Origin: Plazaster borealis
Lineage: Eukaryota; Echinodermata; Asteroidea; Forcipulatida; Labidiasteridae
DNA: 64,000 nt
Assembly (NCBI GenBank): GCA_021014325.1
Contig: CM037463.1
Span: 22,452,026-22,516,025, forward strand
Direction of reading: 5' to 3'
Below, piece by piece: positions 12,101 to 27,100 of the stretch. The notes below the pieces were generated by a model. The model saw only the letters and a list, made by a program, of their open reading frames with translations, was not told the origin of the DNA and ran no database searches. Numbering within the stretch: the stretch's first letter is position 1; every line of letters begins with the position of its first letter. The translations under genes were made by a program, and so were the position numbers.

Positions 12101-15100
12101 TTTGGTGACAAAATGAGTGATTCGGCATATTTTCCCTACATGTTGATTAGTTAAGGTACTGTTCCTCCATGGTTGTATGTAATTTATATTTTAAACCACT
12201 TTAATCTACCTAATCAGTCTTGTGGAAACTGGCCCTGTCTCCCCAACCGCCCCCTTGTCTCCTTTTCATTGTTAATGAGTCCCTTGCTTATTTTACATTC
12301 CGCCTCCCTCCCTTTTCACTTCTTTCCACATGACTGCTTCTGTTACACATAGTAACACTTGTCTCTGTGTGTTGTGTTGTGTTGTCATTTAGCCTTTCAG
12401 AAAGACTCTTATGGGGTCGAAACGTAATGCCATATTTTATAAGTTCATTTCCAAGACATTTACGTGCTTTTCATTTCTGTCTTTTTACAGATCAGCTGCG
12501 AATATGTCAAAGAATGAGCTCGCAACATTCTTGTACAGACTTTTTTTTTAAAGATCATATTGTTTTCAAAAGTCACCTGAATAACATGACTGTGGATTAT
12601 TTGTTTTCATTGGACTCGGGAAAGTACTGAGTATACAGTGCCTATACACGTCGGTGTATGATGGGTAAAACCAAATATTATTCTTTATCCCCGATGCAAA
12701 TTTAAAATTGTTGGGGTACCTGCTGCTAAATGCCTGTGGATTTCTTTTTTCACAGGACTCGGGAAAGTACTGAGTATCACAGTGCTTTACACACATCGGT
12801 GTATGGGTACAACCAAATAATATTCTTTATCCACGATGCAAATTTAACATTAAAAGTCACATTTTTATAAAAGTGATTAATTGAATCTGGGTGATGAATT
12901 GTTTACCTTTTGTTTCTTGAGACGTTTTCTCATCCTCGACGTCTTCAATTTTAACAGGATCTTTACTCTCAACACCCAACGTTTCTGTCGCCTGCAAAAA
13001 AAGAGTTCAAACCGTACACAATCAAAAGGTGTCAAAATACGACACTCAACCATGTAAAAGAATACGTTCCCGTTCTACGTGTTTGCCGCCCTTTTTTGCT
13101 ACAAACTTGTTTACCGCCAATTTTGACTGCGGCTACCATCTGCTGCAGTCAGGGATTGACCATTGCCGTCAAACTGCAAAAGGTCACCCAGAGTGGGCGA
13201 TTGCATCAAGGGATGCACATTTTTTCTCTCTGTCTTAAATTTCATTACATTTTCATCCGTTGAAATTATTGAAAGTTTTCAATTACATTAATTTGCTTTC
13301 TGTTATACGGTGAAAATGCTGTTTTGGGAATGTTTTCAGTGTTGACTATAGGGAATTATTCATTGCGAACAGTTCAACGATGATTCTTTGTACAACTCAA
13401 TTTCAACACTTGTTTTTCTGTTTTAATAATGAATTTATAGCAGTTTTATTTCTCTCTCCAGAGTCTTTTTGTTGTTCTCCCAATGGAGCTCAGTGGGCGA
13501 TGTTGACACTCTGCCTGAAAACTGCGACCAGTTCACAAAATTTGCAAATCCAAAAGGGCATGATTGTATTATGTAGCTGCGCGAACGTGCAACAAATTAT
13601 TAAAGGCACTGTACACGTTTGGTAATTACTCAGAATATATATTAGCAAACAAATTTACTTGGGAACGAGCAACGGAGAGCTGTTGATAGTATAAAGCATT
13701 GTGAGAAACGACTCCCTCTGAAGTAACGTAGTTTTTGAAAAAGAGGTAATTTCTCACTAAAATAATAAAAACTTCTTGCAAGAAGTTTTTACTCCTATCT
13801 GAAAGCACACAAATTTGTACAACAAGGGTGTTTTTTCTTTTCATCATTTTCTTGCAACTTCGATGATCAATTGAGCCCAAATTGTCACAGGTTTGTTATT
13901 TTATGCATAACATGTTGGGAATACACCAAGTGATAATACTGGTCTTTGACAATTTACCAAACGTGTCCAGTGCCTTTAAGTGCATGTGGTAAATATAAAT
14001 TTATTGGATCGGGGTGTAGTTTCACCACAGGGTATTTGTTATTTGCCTTTGTCTTCGATTTGATTAAACCTGTGAAACTAGAAGTGTAAATAGTTATGTC
14101 GTTGTGTTTTTCAAGGCATATCCACCACAAGCCCGCTTTTTACATAGTGCCTCCACTGTAGTTTTGTTTCAGTGGAGATCTTATAGGCTACTAGTTGTGT
14201 ATAGTGGAAAAAAAATATTACATTGAATTGAATTGAATTGAATAGACCCCATATCGGTGATAATGTTTACAAAATGGCAAATTCTTGCTGGGTTTGCTTT
14301 AGAACGGAGAGCAATTTTGTTGTTGGTGATATGGCATAGTTTTAGAACTTGCCATGGTAGTTTGTAAATATAATTTTGAACAACCATAACTTTTATGTTG
14401 CCATGTTGTTGTTATGATAGATCAAGGTGTCGTGACAAAATGGCGTGTCGAGATTTTACGTTAGGAACGGTGTGGGGGCTTTTAATAAAATGTTGCCCCC
14501 CCCCCCGGACGCAATAATTTTTTTCCTACGAACTTGTTGTCCCCCTACGGGTATGGGCTGGAGGAGGATGATTCAAAAGAGGGCGCTATCAAAAGAAGTT
14601 TGTATACAGTTCGCAGTATATGGGGGACAAAAAATTTGTAGGAAAAAAAATCTCGCCCCCGGACTGGCCCCCGTATAACAACATGACTGACATGAAGTAG
14701 TATTGGTTAACATCGGACGAGTTGACATTCAGCTATTTATGTGGATACAAAGTGCGTACACACACAGCGTCTTGCAAAACAACTTGGCATTGATTAATCT
14801 ATGCCTGTTTCGTTGTATCAACCAGACGCGAGTTGGGTTCTAATTCGACAGTAGTCGTGGGTTGACGTCCGAAGACGACAACGATGATGAACAATTTACG
14901 GGGGAGGTTTTCTTTTTTCCCCTCCTCAGTTTTCCTTTCTTTCCCAAAGTAATTAATCACCACAACAAGCTATTGGATCGCGAAACACTATCTATGTTAT
15001 ACGAGGAGTGGGCGGCTGTGCGGTGTGGTTAAAAAAAAACCTCGTTTTTACACTCGCTGACATTATTTTCTGTTATCGTCACGAAAGAAATCTGATAAAC

Positions 15101-18100
15101 TTCTTTTTCATTTGAGCAGGTAAAATCCCTCCTGGCACATCAACATCGAGATATTAAACCGTTTCTCTTTCTTCATTTCTTTCTTGGCGGGGAAGAGTTG
15201 GGGCAAATCCAAGGCAATGACTTTGAGGCCGTCATAAAGGGGAGATGGCTCGGTTAAAACTTGAAGGGGTTTAACAATCTTTTGTTTCAAGGTTTGTCAA
15301 CAAGAAGAAGACAAAAAGAACGGATAGAAAGGAAAACAAACCAAGCGGGGAAAAAGGGAAAGAGACATGAATAAAATGCCGGCACATTTTGTGTATATTT
15401 TTCCGATTACAGATGCAACAATTTAGAGGCATCCTATTATAAACCAAAACCCCAAAGCGAATGATGTAAATAAGGTTTAACTATAAGCTTAAATCCATCT
15501 ATTTTGTCGGGGGGGGGGTGGAGAGAAATAAGCGCCTAAGTCTGTCAACTTACTACAAAAGCTGCATTGAAATATTTATTTTCTTTATCAGCTGTTTATG
15601 ATTATGAAAAAAATTGAGAACCAATAATGCCAAAAAAAAAGAAAAGAAAAAAATATCAATCTCTTTGTCGGCATAGTGAATAAAAGTCCCTCAATTTAAA
15701 GATATTAAGAGAGCATTTTATAATACCCTTTTTGTGGTCCGGTGTGCAATATTGGTTTCTATTTTTAAATAACAAAAGGTGTACACCTAATTAGAACCAT
15801 GCACATCGTGGCTTCCTATTCACCAAGTAAAGGTCTGTAGAAAAAAGATGTGGAAATTATGAAGGGGGAAAGTTAGATAAAAAGATAAGTAGCGCCACGA
15901 TTCGTCGAGGACGCTCCGGTAAGCGCCTTCTTCCCACAAGGACTTCGTGCTTGTTTGGCGGGAAGACGTTTGCGGGGGGGGGGGGAATCGCGTTTCCGTT
16001 TCGCCTTCGTTTGAAGGATAAGACACGAGGCATTATGCAAGACCTTAATTTGCATTTGACTGATTACAGGTAGTTTCACATAATGGTGTTGGGGGAGGAT
16101 TATCCTCGGATATTTTGCTGGAAAACGAGTTGTTAATTATTTTTTTTCTTCAAGAAGACAAGACAAAAACAATCTAAAGACGCGTGCGAATAAACCCCTG
16201 TACTGATGACGTCAAGGTTTGTTTCCTGCAGTGCTATTAATGGGTACTGTATTTCCGACAGCTGAGCAGAGACACAATGGTTTTCCATTCTTCTGCAAAG
16301 TGGTAAACAAACTGTGACGTCATCAGTACTACGGTCTAGTGTTTTTGTTCTCTTTATGTGGTTCAAAGAAGCCCGTGTCTTTCATATTGCTTGATGATTT
16401 AATTGGAATTGACTTAATGTCTGCTTTTATTTCAAGACATTTATTTTTTTCCACTCCAACAGAGAATCATCATAACAATAACAAAGAACAGTAAGAGGAT
16501 ATTGGAAATGGGGGCATAGCCAGAAAAGCCAAAGCTTGTGGTCGGTATGCCCGGACAAACAAAAACACAAATGGACTAACATTAACAAGTACAGTGCGAG
16601 TAGGTTCGATATTTAACTAAGACAGAAAAGACTCTCTGTGAACTAAATTAGCTACAGAGGGATGCAACTTATAACAATACATAGGACAATACATTTGAAA
16701 CCCTTCTGTGAGATAGCGGGCTGATTGCAGTTTTCAAAAGGTACATATTTGTTTCACTGTGCCTAACTGAACCAAGAAATGTAATAATTCTTTCTAATCC
16801 CAACCTTCTTCCTCGTACGGGTGACCTTGGGTAATGTTGCCGCGCACAGTGAGCATTATTTCCTTTGTTTGTATCCCACTCTAAATGTATGTTGTTCTTT
16901 CTTTTGTCCCTGTGCTTGAGACCCTCCCATAGAATTTGTGAACAGAATTACTTGCGGAACATCCTTTTCATCCTATTGTCTTCGCCCCCCCCCCCCCACA
17001 CGCATTGAATTTGAATAAACCCATGACCCAAATAATGATCGGGAATTACAAAAAACAAAGATAGAACAATCTTCAAATTTCTTATAATTATAACAGTTTG
17101 TTGGCCGTAAGCTGAGGAGGCACTTAATCTTTGTTGGTCGTAACCAACCAACTGAGGGTCCACTTAGTCTCACGAAATGTTGTCATGGGGGGTTTCAAAG
17201 ACGAAAGAAATTGAAAGAAAATATTGATAAGAGCTTGAAATAACACAAGAGCAAACTGTCTTTTGGTACTTATTTTGTGTAAATGTGATTACAATTGTGA
17301 TCACAGAGTAGCATGATGTGTTGTTACAGGAAAGAAGTATGGTAAACAAAGAGGAGTGAAATGTATATACCACAAATTTCTTTTTAAGGGTAGAATTATT
17401 CAGTCATAAATATGGAGAACAAATAATGACACTACCTCGTTGATAACCCGTATTCCTCCCACGTAGGCTTCATCTCTTTTCGGTTTTCCTCAGGTTATTT
17501 TTTTAATCTGTGATTTCTGGTTCTTCGGTCTCCATTCAGATGAAACATTTCCATGGAGGATTGGTGTAATCAGTGAGCCTACTGATTTAAACTATTTTTT
17601 GTTTTTCATCAGTTGCCAATTCTAAACTTGGCTTTAAAGGCAGGATATATTGGTAAATACTCCAAGCATTGATGACCGTAAAAACTTACTTGGTGAGAAG
17701 CACTGCAGCTGTTGATAGTAGAACATATTTTGAGAAAGGACTCCCTTCGAAGTAATACGGTTTGAATAATTTTTCACCCAAAAACATTTGAATCTGAGAA
17801 ACGATTCATGCGGGTTGGTGTCCGTTCGCGAATGTTGCGGCCAGAGATGCGGTTGGTACCCGCTGTCACCTCACTAAACATGGATGGTTTCGACATTCAT
17901 GTGAAAATACCGTGACAGGTTTTGTTTATGTTTTCCCAGCCCAGCAAGTAGACACTGTATTTAGCTGAAACTTTCACATGTGACTTTTATTGCACCTTTC
18001 TTTATATTTTGCATATGTCAGCATTACGTTGACAAAAAAAACAATCTATGACCCTAACTTTAAGCTAGCGTGACATTGGTCTGCTCTCAGACAAATCAAG

Positions 18101-21100
18101 CGTGGTACAAAATAAAAGTATTGCATGCATTAATTTTTAACCTCAAAATAGTGCGCGGGAATTAATCCGTCTTTACAAACAAAACATACCGTACATTTCT
18201 ATTATGTTTTTAATCTCTCAACAGGCATCCACACAAAAATAATATTTGCGTTCTAGATGTAATCAGAAACTGTGCTGAGCCGGACAACGGTCTGAGAGCC
18301 CTTCGCAAAATCAATAATTTAGCTCCGCTCATTTTTTTGTCGTGGGTGGTGCGCGGTGAACATATTGAAACTGTCTGCACAACGCAACAACCCGCCTACG
18401 CGACACCACGTCGTATACACAATATAGACATGTCAGTACAAGTAATTACTTTGTGCAATTTTATTCAGCACCTGGTAATATCACAGTAACACGCAGTTGT
18501 AAACAGTGGGCAGCGATGGTTCCTCGTGGTCAAAAGGGCAGTTTAGTTATTATCTTCTCAATTTAATGTCCAATGATTTTCTGATGACTTGCTGTGAAAT
18601 TGCATCGGTTTACATAAAAATGCTCTTCGCCGAAAACCTTCCATAATCCATTTATTTAACGTCGCGTTACAATCGGATTCTTGATTTGTTCATGTTTTCT
18701 TTCTTCTCTTAAATCCTTAGAATGGTAGGAAGCTATTTTTAACAGTAATATAATTTAATTCGATAAGACGATGGAAGCACGGTATGTGAAGTGTGACATC
18801 TCTGCGAGAAATATATTTTTATTATTGTCCAACGGAACACAAGCAAAAATGATGACAAAATCATTGTCTGCAAACTCTCAAAAAATAAATAAAAACCAAT
18901 CAGCAGCACACTCTTGGTCATTTTTTTTTCCTTTCATTTTTCCTTTTGTTTTTCCTGTGGCGTATAGTCGGTTTTCATTGATATACGGTATTATGTATAC
19001 TTTGGTATTATATTTGTTTTTATATCGTTCTCCTTTTTGTTTAAGTCAACAATAGATGCTGTTCAAAAGTACTTATCAGTAATCAAAATGTAGTTATTTA
19101 ATTTTGTTCCAGAGTAGTTTACTTTAATGGCGACAAGCATCGAATCTGGGCTGTCATCGCAAACGTGTCCCAATTTTGTTCTATATTTAGCAAATTCTGG
19201 CCGATACCTAAAACAGTGCTGTTCTAGAAAATTTCCATCAGTTACGGGAGAAAAAAAAGGTGATCGAGCATTGACTCCAGTGTCTCGGTAATTCGCGACT
19301 GCATTTTTTTTTTGGGGGGGGGGGGGGCTGTGTGACCCGTGTGTGATGGATTCGTGTAAAAAGACTCTTGAAATAATTACCGTTCCTGGATGTTTTGATC
19401 CTTATTGTGTGGAAAATCTTAAAGGAATATCTGTCTTATGCAAGTAAATTTAAAGATATCATAAGAACGAGAACCAAAATAGATCGGTAAGAGTGTTGTT
19501 TATAATTTGACATATAGAGGGCACCATAGACGCAGATGGCGACACTCGAGCTGCAACAATACTGGGGAAGGACAGTCAATGGGAGACTTTAAAACGCTAG
19601 GTGGCAGCAGACTTACCAGGTAAATTTCCATTGTTTACGTAGTTCTGAGCATGCGCTTACTTACCAAGAACAATGGATTTACCTGGTAAGTCTGCTGCCA
19701 CCTAGCGTCCCAAAAGTCCCCCATTGGTATCAACAAGCACAAAAATAGAGACATTTTGCAGACATAGCGCTGAGGCCTTCATCCTGCAGTGGATCGACAA
19801 TGCATGAAAAATCAAAATCAAAATCAAGACTAACCATTTTCTAAACCCTTATCAAATCCAAGCCCCCAATCCACATAGAAGCACCAGTACCCCAACCTCT
19901 GCTCAATCCCTCTATTCCTCTGTCTATCAACATTTATGAGCATACGGTGCATTATGCAAGTCCTGCGATAGCCCTTTACAACAGCCCTTTCAAAGAAACC
20001 TGATGTGTAAATTATTTTTGTTGTTGACCTACATCCATCTGCGTGGGATTCTAATAGAGAGCGTAAAAAAACCACCATAATAAGCAATTTTGAAATGTTT
20101 GCACTTCTCTTAATATAAAAACAATTACGCTGTTTTCATCACGGGGTGACGAGTTATAAAAAAAACTCGTCGATTAAGTCACGCAGATTTCGAGAGAATT
20201 TATAGTTTCGAAGAGAACAACAAACTAATAGTACAACCTCCCCTTTAACTCCAATATTGGCGAGCCATTAGCAGAATGTACATCGATATTCATGGGTGAT
20301 AGGGTGGGCATTTGATTACTCTCTATGCTTACAAGAAGTTCTGAAGATGAAATGAGGGTAGTTACCTTTACTGCCTTTGGTCTGGATACATAATATTAAC
20401 CGCTAGGCTATGGAGTCGCGATATATACATGTATAAACCCGCTGCGTCTGGCTTGCAAGTGCTCTTGTATAGAATCAAAAATAGCAAAGCATTAGGTTGG
20501 TAAACCCAGAGCTGCGATGTGTGTTCTGTATTTGTTTGAATCAACGAAAGATACAATCTACTTCGGGTATGATTATACTCTCTTTGAATCAAGATAATGT
20601 ACAACACTTTTGTTTTTAAGTGTTGGCAAAGCCTGCTGTATCTTTTGGAATGTTGACTGTGCTTGAACCAATACAGGGTACAGCTTTTGTTATGTTGGCA
20701 AACATGCATTATGTTGTACGTGTCTTGTGTTTCAATCAATATAAGGGTACAAGTATGCTTCGGGTATGCTTACTCTCTTTGAATCAAGATAAGGTAAAAC
20801 AATTTTTGTAGTATTGGCGAACTTGCTGCATCTGTTGACGCTGCTTCAACCAATATTAGGGTACAGCTTTTGTTATGTTGGCAAACATGCATACGTTGTA
20901 CGTATCTACTATCATTTGATCCAAGATAAGGTACAAGATGCTTCGGGTATGCTTACTCTCTTTGAATCAAGATAAGATACAGCTGTTTTGTTGCTGTTTG
21001 CAAGCTTGATGCATCTTTGGGAGGTTGACTCGTACATCTTTGTTATGTTGTACGTTTACTCTGTTTGAATCAAGATAAGGTACGATATGGCTCGGGTATG

Positions 21101-24100
21101 CGTACAATCTTTGAATCAAGATGAAGTACAGCATTTATATATATATAGTTTCTTTGGTAAGCCTGCTGCTCTTCTGTATCACGACCCCCTCTTTAGTTGA
21201 ATGACAAACGGTAAGTCTTGCTTCGAGTGTGATGACTCTATTTTAAGTCTTGGTTTTGATGTCAACCTGAGTTTTTTGCTTATTTTCGTTTCATCAAGTT
21301 AAAGTACTACCTGCTTCGAAATGCATTGTTGAGTCAAGATAGTGTACAGTACTGGCTATGATTACAAACCTACATTATGATATGATTTCTTTGAATCAAG
21401 ATAAGGTACTATAGGCTATGCTCACTTTTGTTTGATTGTGATATTAACCGTTGAGCATGTATATATACGGCATTGGTAATCCCAGTGACTTTTTAGGTGC
21501 AGGTAGCAGTTTTTATGGTCATTAACTTGTGGCATAATTACCAAAAGTACACCCTGCTTTTAATGTTTTTCAGATAAATACAGTAAGAGCCTTTTCCATG
21601 TGAAGAAGCAAGGGATACATTTTAAGACGCTCTTCTCAGCGTGGCACGGTGGCTGTGTTCCTAGATAGTCACAACAAGTCCGCTCTAATATCCTTGACTA
21701 CTCGACTCCCTTGAATCATAGAGTATCTGCGCCTCCATCAGCGACAAACCAACGTGCAATTTGCGCCACATCGCCTTTTCAAAAGGCAGCGAAGCAGGAA
21801 ACAAAAATGGCGAAGGTATCTCAATTTGTAGGGGTATTAATAGCCCAGACCTTTCACAGATTTAAATTGAGAAAGCTTCAATTTAAATCCGATGCAATTT
21901 ATAAGGCACATCACGAGGTCGTGTGGAAATACATTCCCGACCATAACTCCTCAACCTCCTTTTGTGAGTGTGTTTTCGCTGCATTTAAGATCGTCTTGCG
22001 CAAGCCTGCCTTGAATTATTGTCGACCTAAAAGGTTAAATAAATTGCAACGATATCGGCTGGATGCAGAGAGTTGCTCTGGCTTTGGCCTTGACGGGCCG
22101 TCGTGAAGTGTTATTAATGGTTGTCGGGCGTAGCTATGATTTTGTATCGGGAAAACAAAAATTGCAATATTGATTGTTTTTGAAACAAGAGGGGGGAGGG
22201 AGAAAAAAAATTATACAACCAGGGCAGTTCATCAAGGTTTATGGGGTTGAGGACAAATTAGTGATGGCGAGATAACGAGGATGGCACAAAAAAAATGTAC
22301 GGTTGTCATGGTTTTTTACCAATATTTTCACTAACCGATGCGGTTAGATTGTTTGCCTTTTACAAGATGAAATACCGGCATTTGTTCAGTCAGGGGCAAT
22401 CGATTTTAGTGATCGTAAAGCTGCACGAACACAACGTACCGGCACTGCATTAAAGTTGTTTTTATGGTCAATGTTTTCTGTTTCGTTTGCTTTTGGTGTG
22501 GGGGTTTCATTTTCATCCCTTATAGCTGTCACAGGACAACCCACATTCATAAATTGCGTTCAATTAAGATAGTCATATTGTGAAAATAACTAAAAACGGA
22601 TTACGTTAATATTTAGGCCTACGTGTTTTGTTTTCGCCGATTTTGACAATTGAGACACAAATTGTGAATTTTTGATCTTCGAACACTATTTTTCTACTTT
22701 GACAGTATTTCAGGCAAATATTTCCCTTGAGGATTGGTGGGGTATGAGCTTTATAATCAGTGAGCTTTCGGAATTGGAACTAATTATCTATTTTTCCTCT
22801 ATAACTACCTTTCCAGTATACATGTCCCTTGTAGCTAACGCATATGGAAGTTGGTTGTTGTTCCTCCTCTAAAATATAAAATTAATACTTAAAATAGCAC
22901 AATATAACTATTCATCATATTTGCATAATTTTAGCTCATATCTTTATCATGTGTCTTCTCGTATCATCAAAGTTGTCCTTGATTTAAAGGCATCGTACAC
23001 GTTTGGTAAAATGACTCTGAAAATTTATGGCAATAAAAACTTGCTTGGTAGGAAGTACAGCAGCTTTGGATAGTAAAATGCATTTTGAGAGACTATTTAC
23101 TTCAAAGGACTGCGGTTATGGAAAAATATATTACTTTTTATCCCCAAAATATTTTGAATATTGAGAAGCGTTGCGGTAACGCTTCTCAGAGTGTGTATTC
23201 CAATGCAGATTTTTTTTCCCTGCGTGGACATAATCGCTCCAGATTTTCGGCAATATCTCAAAAACGCTACCACCCTTTGAAATGAAATGTTCACAGGTTA
23301 GTTTTATGGTATATATCTACACTTATATAGGATTGAAACAAACAATTGGCTCCAATTACCAAACGTGTATGATGCTTTTAAAATAAAACGAATGAATTAT
23401 GCATAAAAAAGAACCCCAAAGCAATATTTTCATTACAGATGATCTTTTGTGGTATTTCTATAATCATATGTGGGGAAAGAATGAATTATTTTCGACGCGG
23501 GGGCAAAATTGTATACGTGGGGGTTGACGTCAAAATCAACATCCATCTCTTATAATAAACGGTTTAAGCCGACTCGTGTGCTTCGTAATAATGTACTATA
23601 TATAATTTTTTGTGATAATCAAAATTATGTGAAACCAAAACATTACAAAGGACCAAAGAAGAACTAATATTGATGTATGTGTTTTGCTTGTCATGCTCTT
23701 ATTATTAATATGAATATTTCAATGTCGGCCTTATCAAAAGGGCGCGTCAATCATATATGGGCTAATAAGTAAACAAGAGGATGACATTTAAATTGGCATT
23801 GCCCTCTTTTTCGTTACCCGGTAAATGTTTGTGTTTCCATTATTAAGTGTAAACATTGTGATAGCTGATGCAACGTTACGCGCGACTCTGACTTCATCAA
23901 ATTTTAGTCTGGCGCCGCAAGAGTCAAGTCAACAAGCGTTTTAATCACTGGGAATATACTTTAGTAAACATTAATTAATGTTCATTAATGTACATTAATT
24001 AATGTACATTAATTAAAACAAGATTTGGTTACAAAGCCTCATTAGACGTTTTAATCATGTAATGATTATCTTTTATTAGTGTCCTTGGGGATGTCTATTT

Positions 24101-27100
24101 GTAAAACATTGCGTGTGTATTTACGCGAGAGAATAGACGTAACTTGTTTAGAAAAATAGACGTAACGGCAGTGCATACGTAAAGGCATATGGCTATCAAT
24201 TGAATGTTTCTAGAGTTAACATCTCTTTACCAAAAACATGAGGTGATCTTTCATTAATGTCTTCATGGATGTCTATATCTGTAAAAGGAATGCGTGTGTA
24301 TTTACGCAGAAATAGATGTAACTTGTACAGCGGGCATATAGACGTAACTGTATACGTAAAGGAACCCGGCTGTTTCTTGAGTTAACCTGTCTTTGCCACA
24401 CATGAGGTGATCTAATGTCCTCATGGCCGTCTACCTGCACAATGCGTATACATTTACGCAAAATAGATGTAATGTGTATAGGCCTAAAGGGTCTATAGAC
24501 GTAACTATATAGACGTAACTATATAGACGTCAAGGCAGCCGGCTAATGGCTGTGTCTGAAGTTAACCTCTCTTAACCCAGACAATGACCAGCGGTTGTCT
24601 TACTTGAAAACGAAAGCAAGATGATGAAGCAATCAACGCAGACAGTGCAGCTTTAACTGTCAGATGGAATACATTCGCAATCGGGGCCCAACTGAAGGAC
24701 AAACTTGACATTTGCGGAGACACGAACCGTTTACGCACGTCACCGACGTGTATCGATCGATGGCGAGTCTCCCTTCTTTTTTTATTTTTTATTGCCGTGC
24801 CCTTTCTTAATCCATCGCCATGTGTCTAATCGCCGTGTCACTCGCCCAAATTTGGACGTCACGAGTTGTGAACTGAATATCAATTCAATTAAGAAGAACT
24901 AGCAGGTTGTAGAATATAGCATCTATAGGGGCTGTATTTTATAGCAAGAACTATTCAAGGGGTATGTGAAGTAGTTGCTCTGTTATTGGTCGTGCGGGTC
25001 TATTATAACAGCTGGGTATCTCTCCCAAGTCTGGACTTCATGCTTTGTGAACAGAATATCAATTAAATTTATAAGAAATAGCAGGTTGTAGAATATAGCA
25101 TATATAGGGGCTGTATTTTATAGCAAGAGCTTTTCAAGGGGTATTTTAAGTAGTTGCTCTGTTTGGTTCATGCGGGTCTAACGTATCATTGAAAGCATAA
25201 TAAATCTTCAACGAATTTCAAAGACTTGTGTTGAAAATGAAATCATTAATATGGCATGTAATATTTTGGTTTGCGGTAACACCATGTGTGTATCTACTTG
25301 CCAGGTAGAGTTTGTTCTTAGAATGCAGTTACTATCTTTGTGGTCCAGTAATCCACCTTTTCACACTGACCATCCTTTGTCCTCACTACTTTACCCTGAT
25401 TGGTTCTTAGCCACCCCATTGTTTGTAAATGAATAACTTTGATTGGCTATAATTTCCCTGTTTTTAATGGATACCTTCCCTTAATCCTTTTCTCCCTATT
25501 TTTTGTTATAATTTGTGTGGGGTGCTTGTTTATGCCTCTGACGAAGGTCCGGTTTGGATCGAAAGCTAAGGCCGTCTCCCCTACTAGTTTTATATGAATA
25601 TATACATTTCAAGCACTTGTGATTATGTGAAACATGTTACAAATTTCAAAAGGGAAACAAATGATGGAGTGTTTCATTAGTTCAACAGGGTTCCTTAACA
25701 AAACACCCACCCACATGGAGACAGACTTGGATACATTTTCGATGACATGTTGTCATCGACTGATGCACGGCGTGAGGAGGACTTGATGATAACGCACCAG
25801 AAATAACGAGGTCTATAATCAATATTATACAAAGTATGAAATGAATAATTTACAAAGATGTGTCTTCTTTTCCCCCCTTTTTTTCTCCCCTTCACAATGA
25901 CACATCAGCAAAGGCATCACAATGTGGTTGATAAAAATAACAGCACCTGCGCATTGGTCCGTGCCGTAATTGCCGGCGTCCTGTGTTGAGGTATACGAGG
26001 CAAGCAAGACCAATCGATCTCCAACCCACCCGTCCCTAGTTACCAGGCAAAAGAAGAGAGATGGATAGAGAGGGGGGGGGGGTGTAAAAAAAAACACCCC
26101 TCAAAGATGTCATCATTATTGAGACCAGGATGATAAAACTGCTCGTTATCACGATGAGAATCGCTTATGAGACGGCAGTTGTCTATACCCTCATCGCAAC
26201 TTTCAATTTGGAATGTACGAAAATATTGCCTGTTTTTTACCCGGTTATTTTTTAAGGCAAGCGGCTACCAACGGCATCTTGCTTAGGGAGCACAGATTAA
26301 ACGCCACAGCGTGATTGCCATTCTTGGATCTAATTGCAAGGATCTTCCTCAGGGATTCAGTCTTGGTTCCCAATTCGATTTACTGACCTTTAAGTGCTAA
26401 TATCTACTGGGAGAAAGCGAGAGAGGAAGAGAAACGAAAAAAAGTCCGAAGTTATAACTCTGAGGTGGCTATTTCCACGTCGGCTCGTTGGTCTCCATAA
26501 AAGAGGACGATTTCGCGGGTAAAATGCAATTATTTCACGGTCCGGGAGGACTGGCAGATAAACCAGCTTTCCCTTTATTATTTTGGTTAATTATTGAAAC
26601 GACTTTTTTGCTCGGGGTGGTAAATTCATGCAACTGACGTAATGCGATTGACGATTTCTGCAATTAGATCGTATAATGGGGGAAAACTGTAATGATTTAA
26701 GCCCGTTTATTGACAAAACCACGGCGCTGACGTCAGAAGTACGGCTCCATATGGTTGCTGTGACGAAGGGCTTTCATCATTACCGCGTATAGGGCTCTAA
26801 ATGTGGTGATGCAACAATAAATTACACCGAACGACCTGGTGCTTGCTTTGTTTGCGCATTATTTTCAGCCAATTCAACTGGGCATTTGACGTCGTTTAAT
26901 GCGCATAAAATGTATTATTAGAATTAAAAGAATTCACATCATCTTTTTAAATTATGTTTATAAACAAAAACTTGAAAATAAAAATACCTATTTATACAAT
27001 TTCAATTGTTCTATTTAGTAGTTGTTAAAATAAAAATTACATTGAAACACAGTTTAAACTTGGGACGAGGAAGCTTATTATTTAGAAACCCCATTTGACA

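Noticed and set aside
21711..22106. 131-codon open frame (+)
   Set aside because: No recognisable domain, no Kozak or splice context, and neighbouring sequence is repeat-derived.
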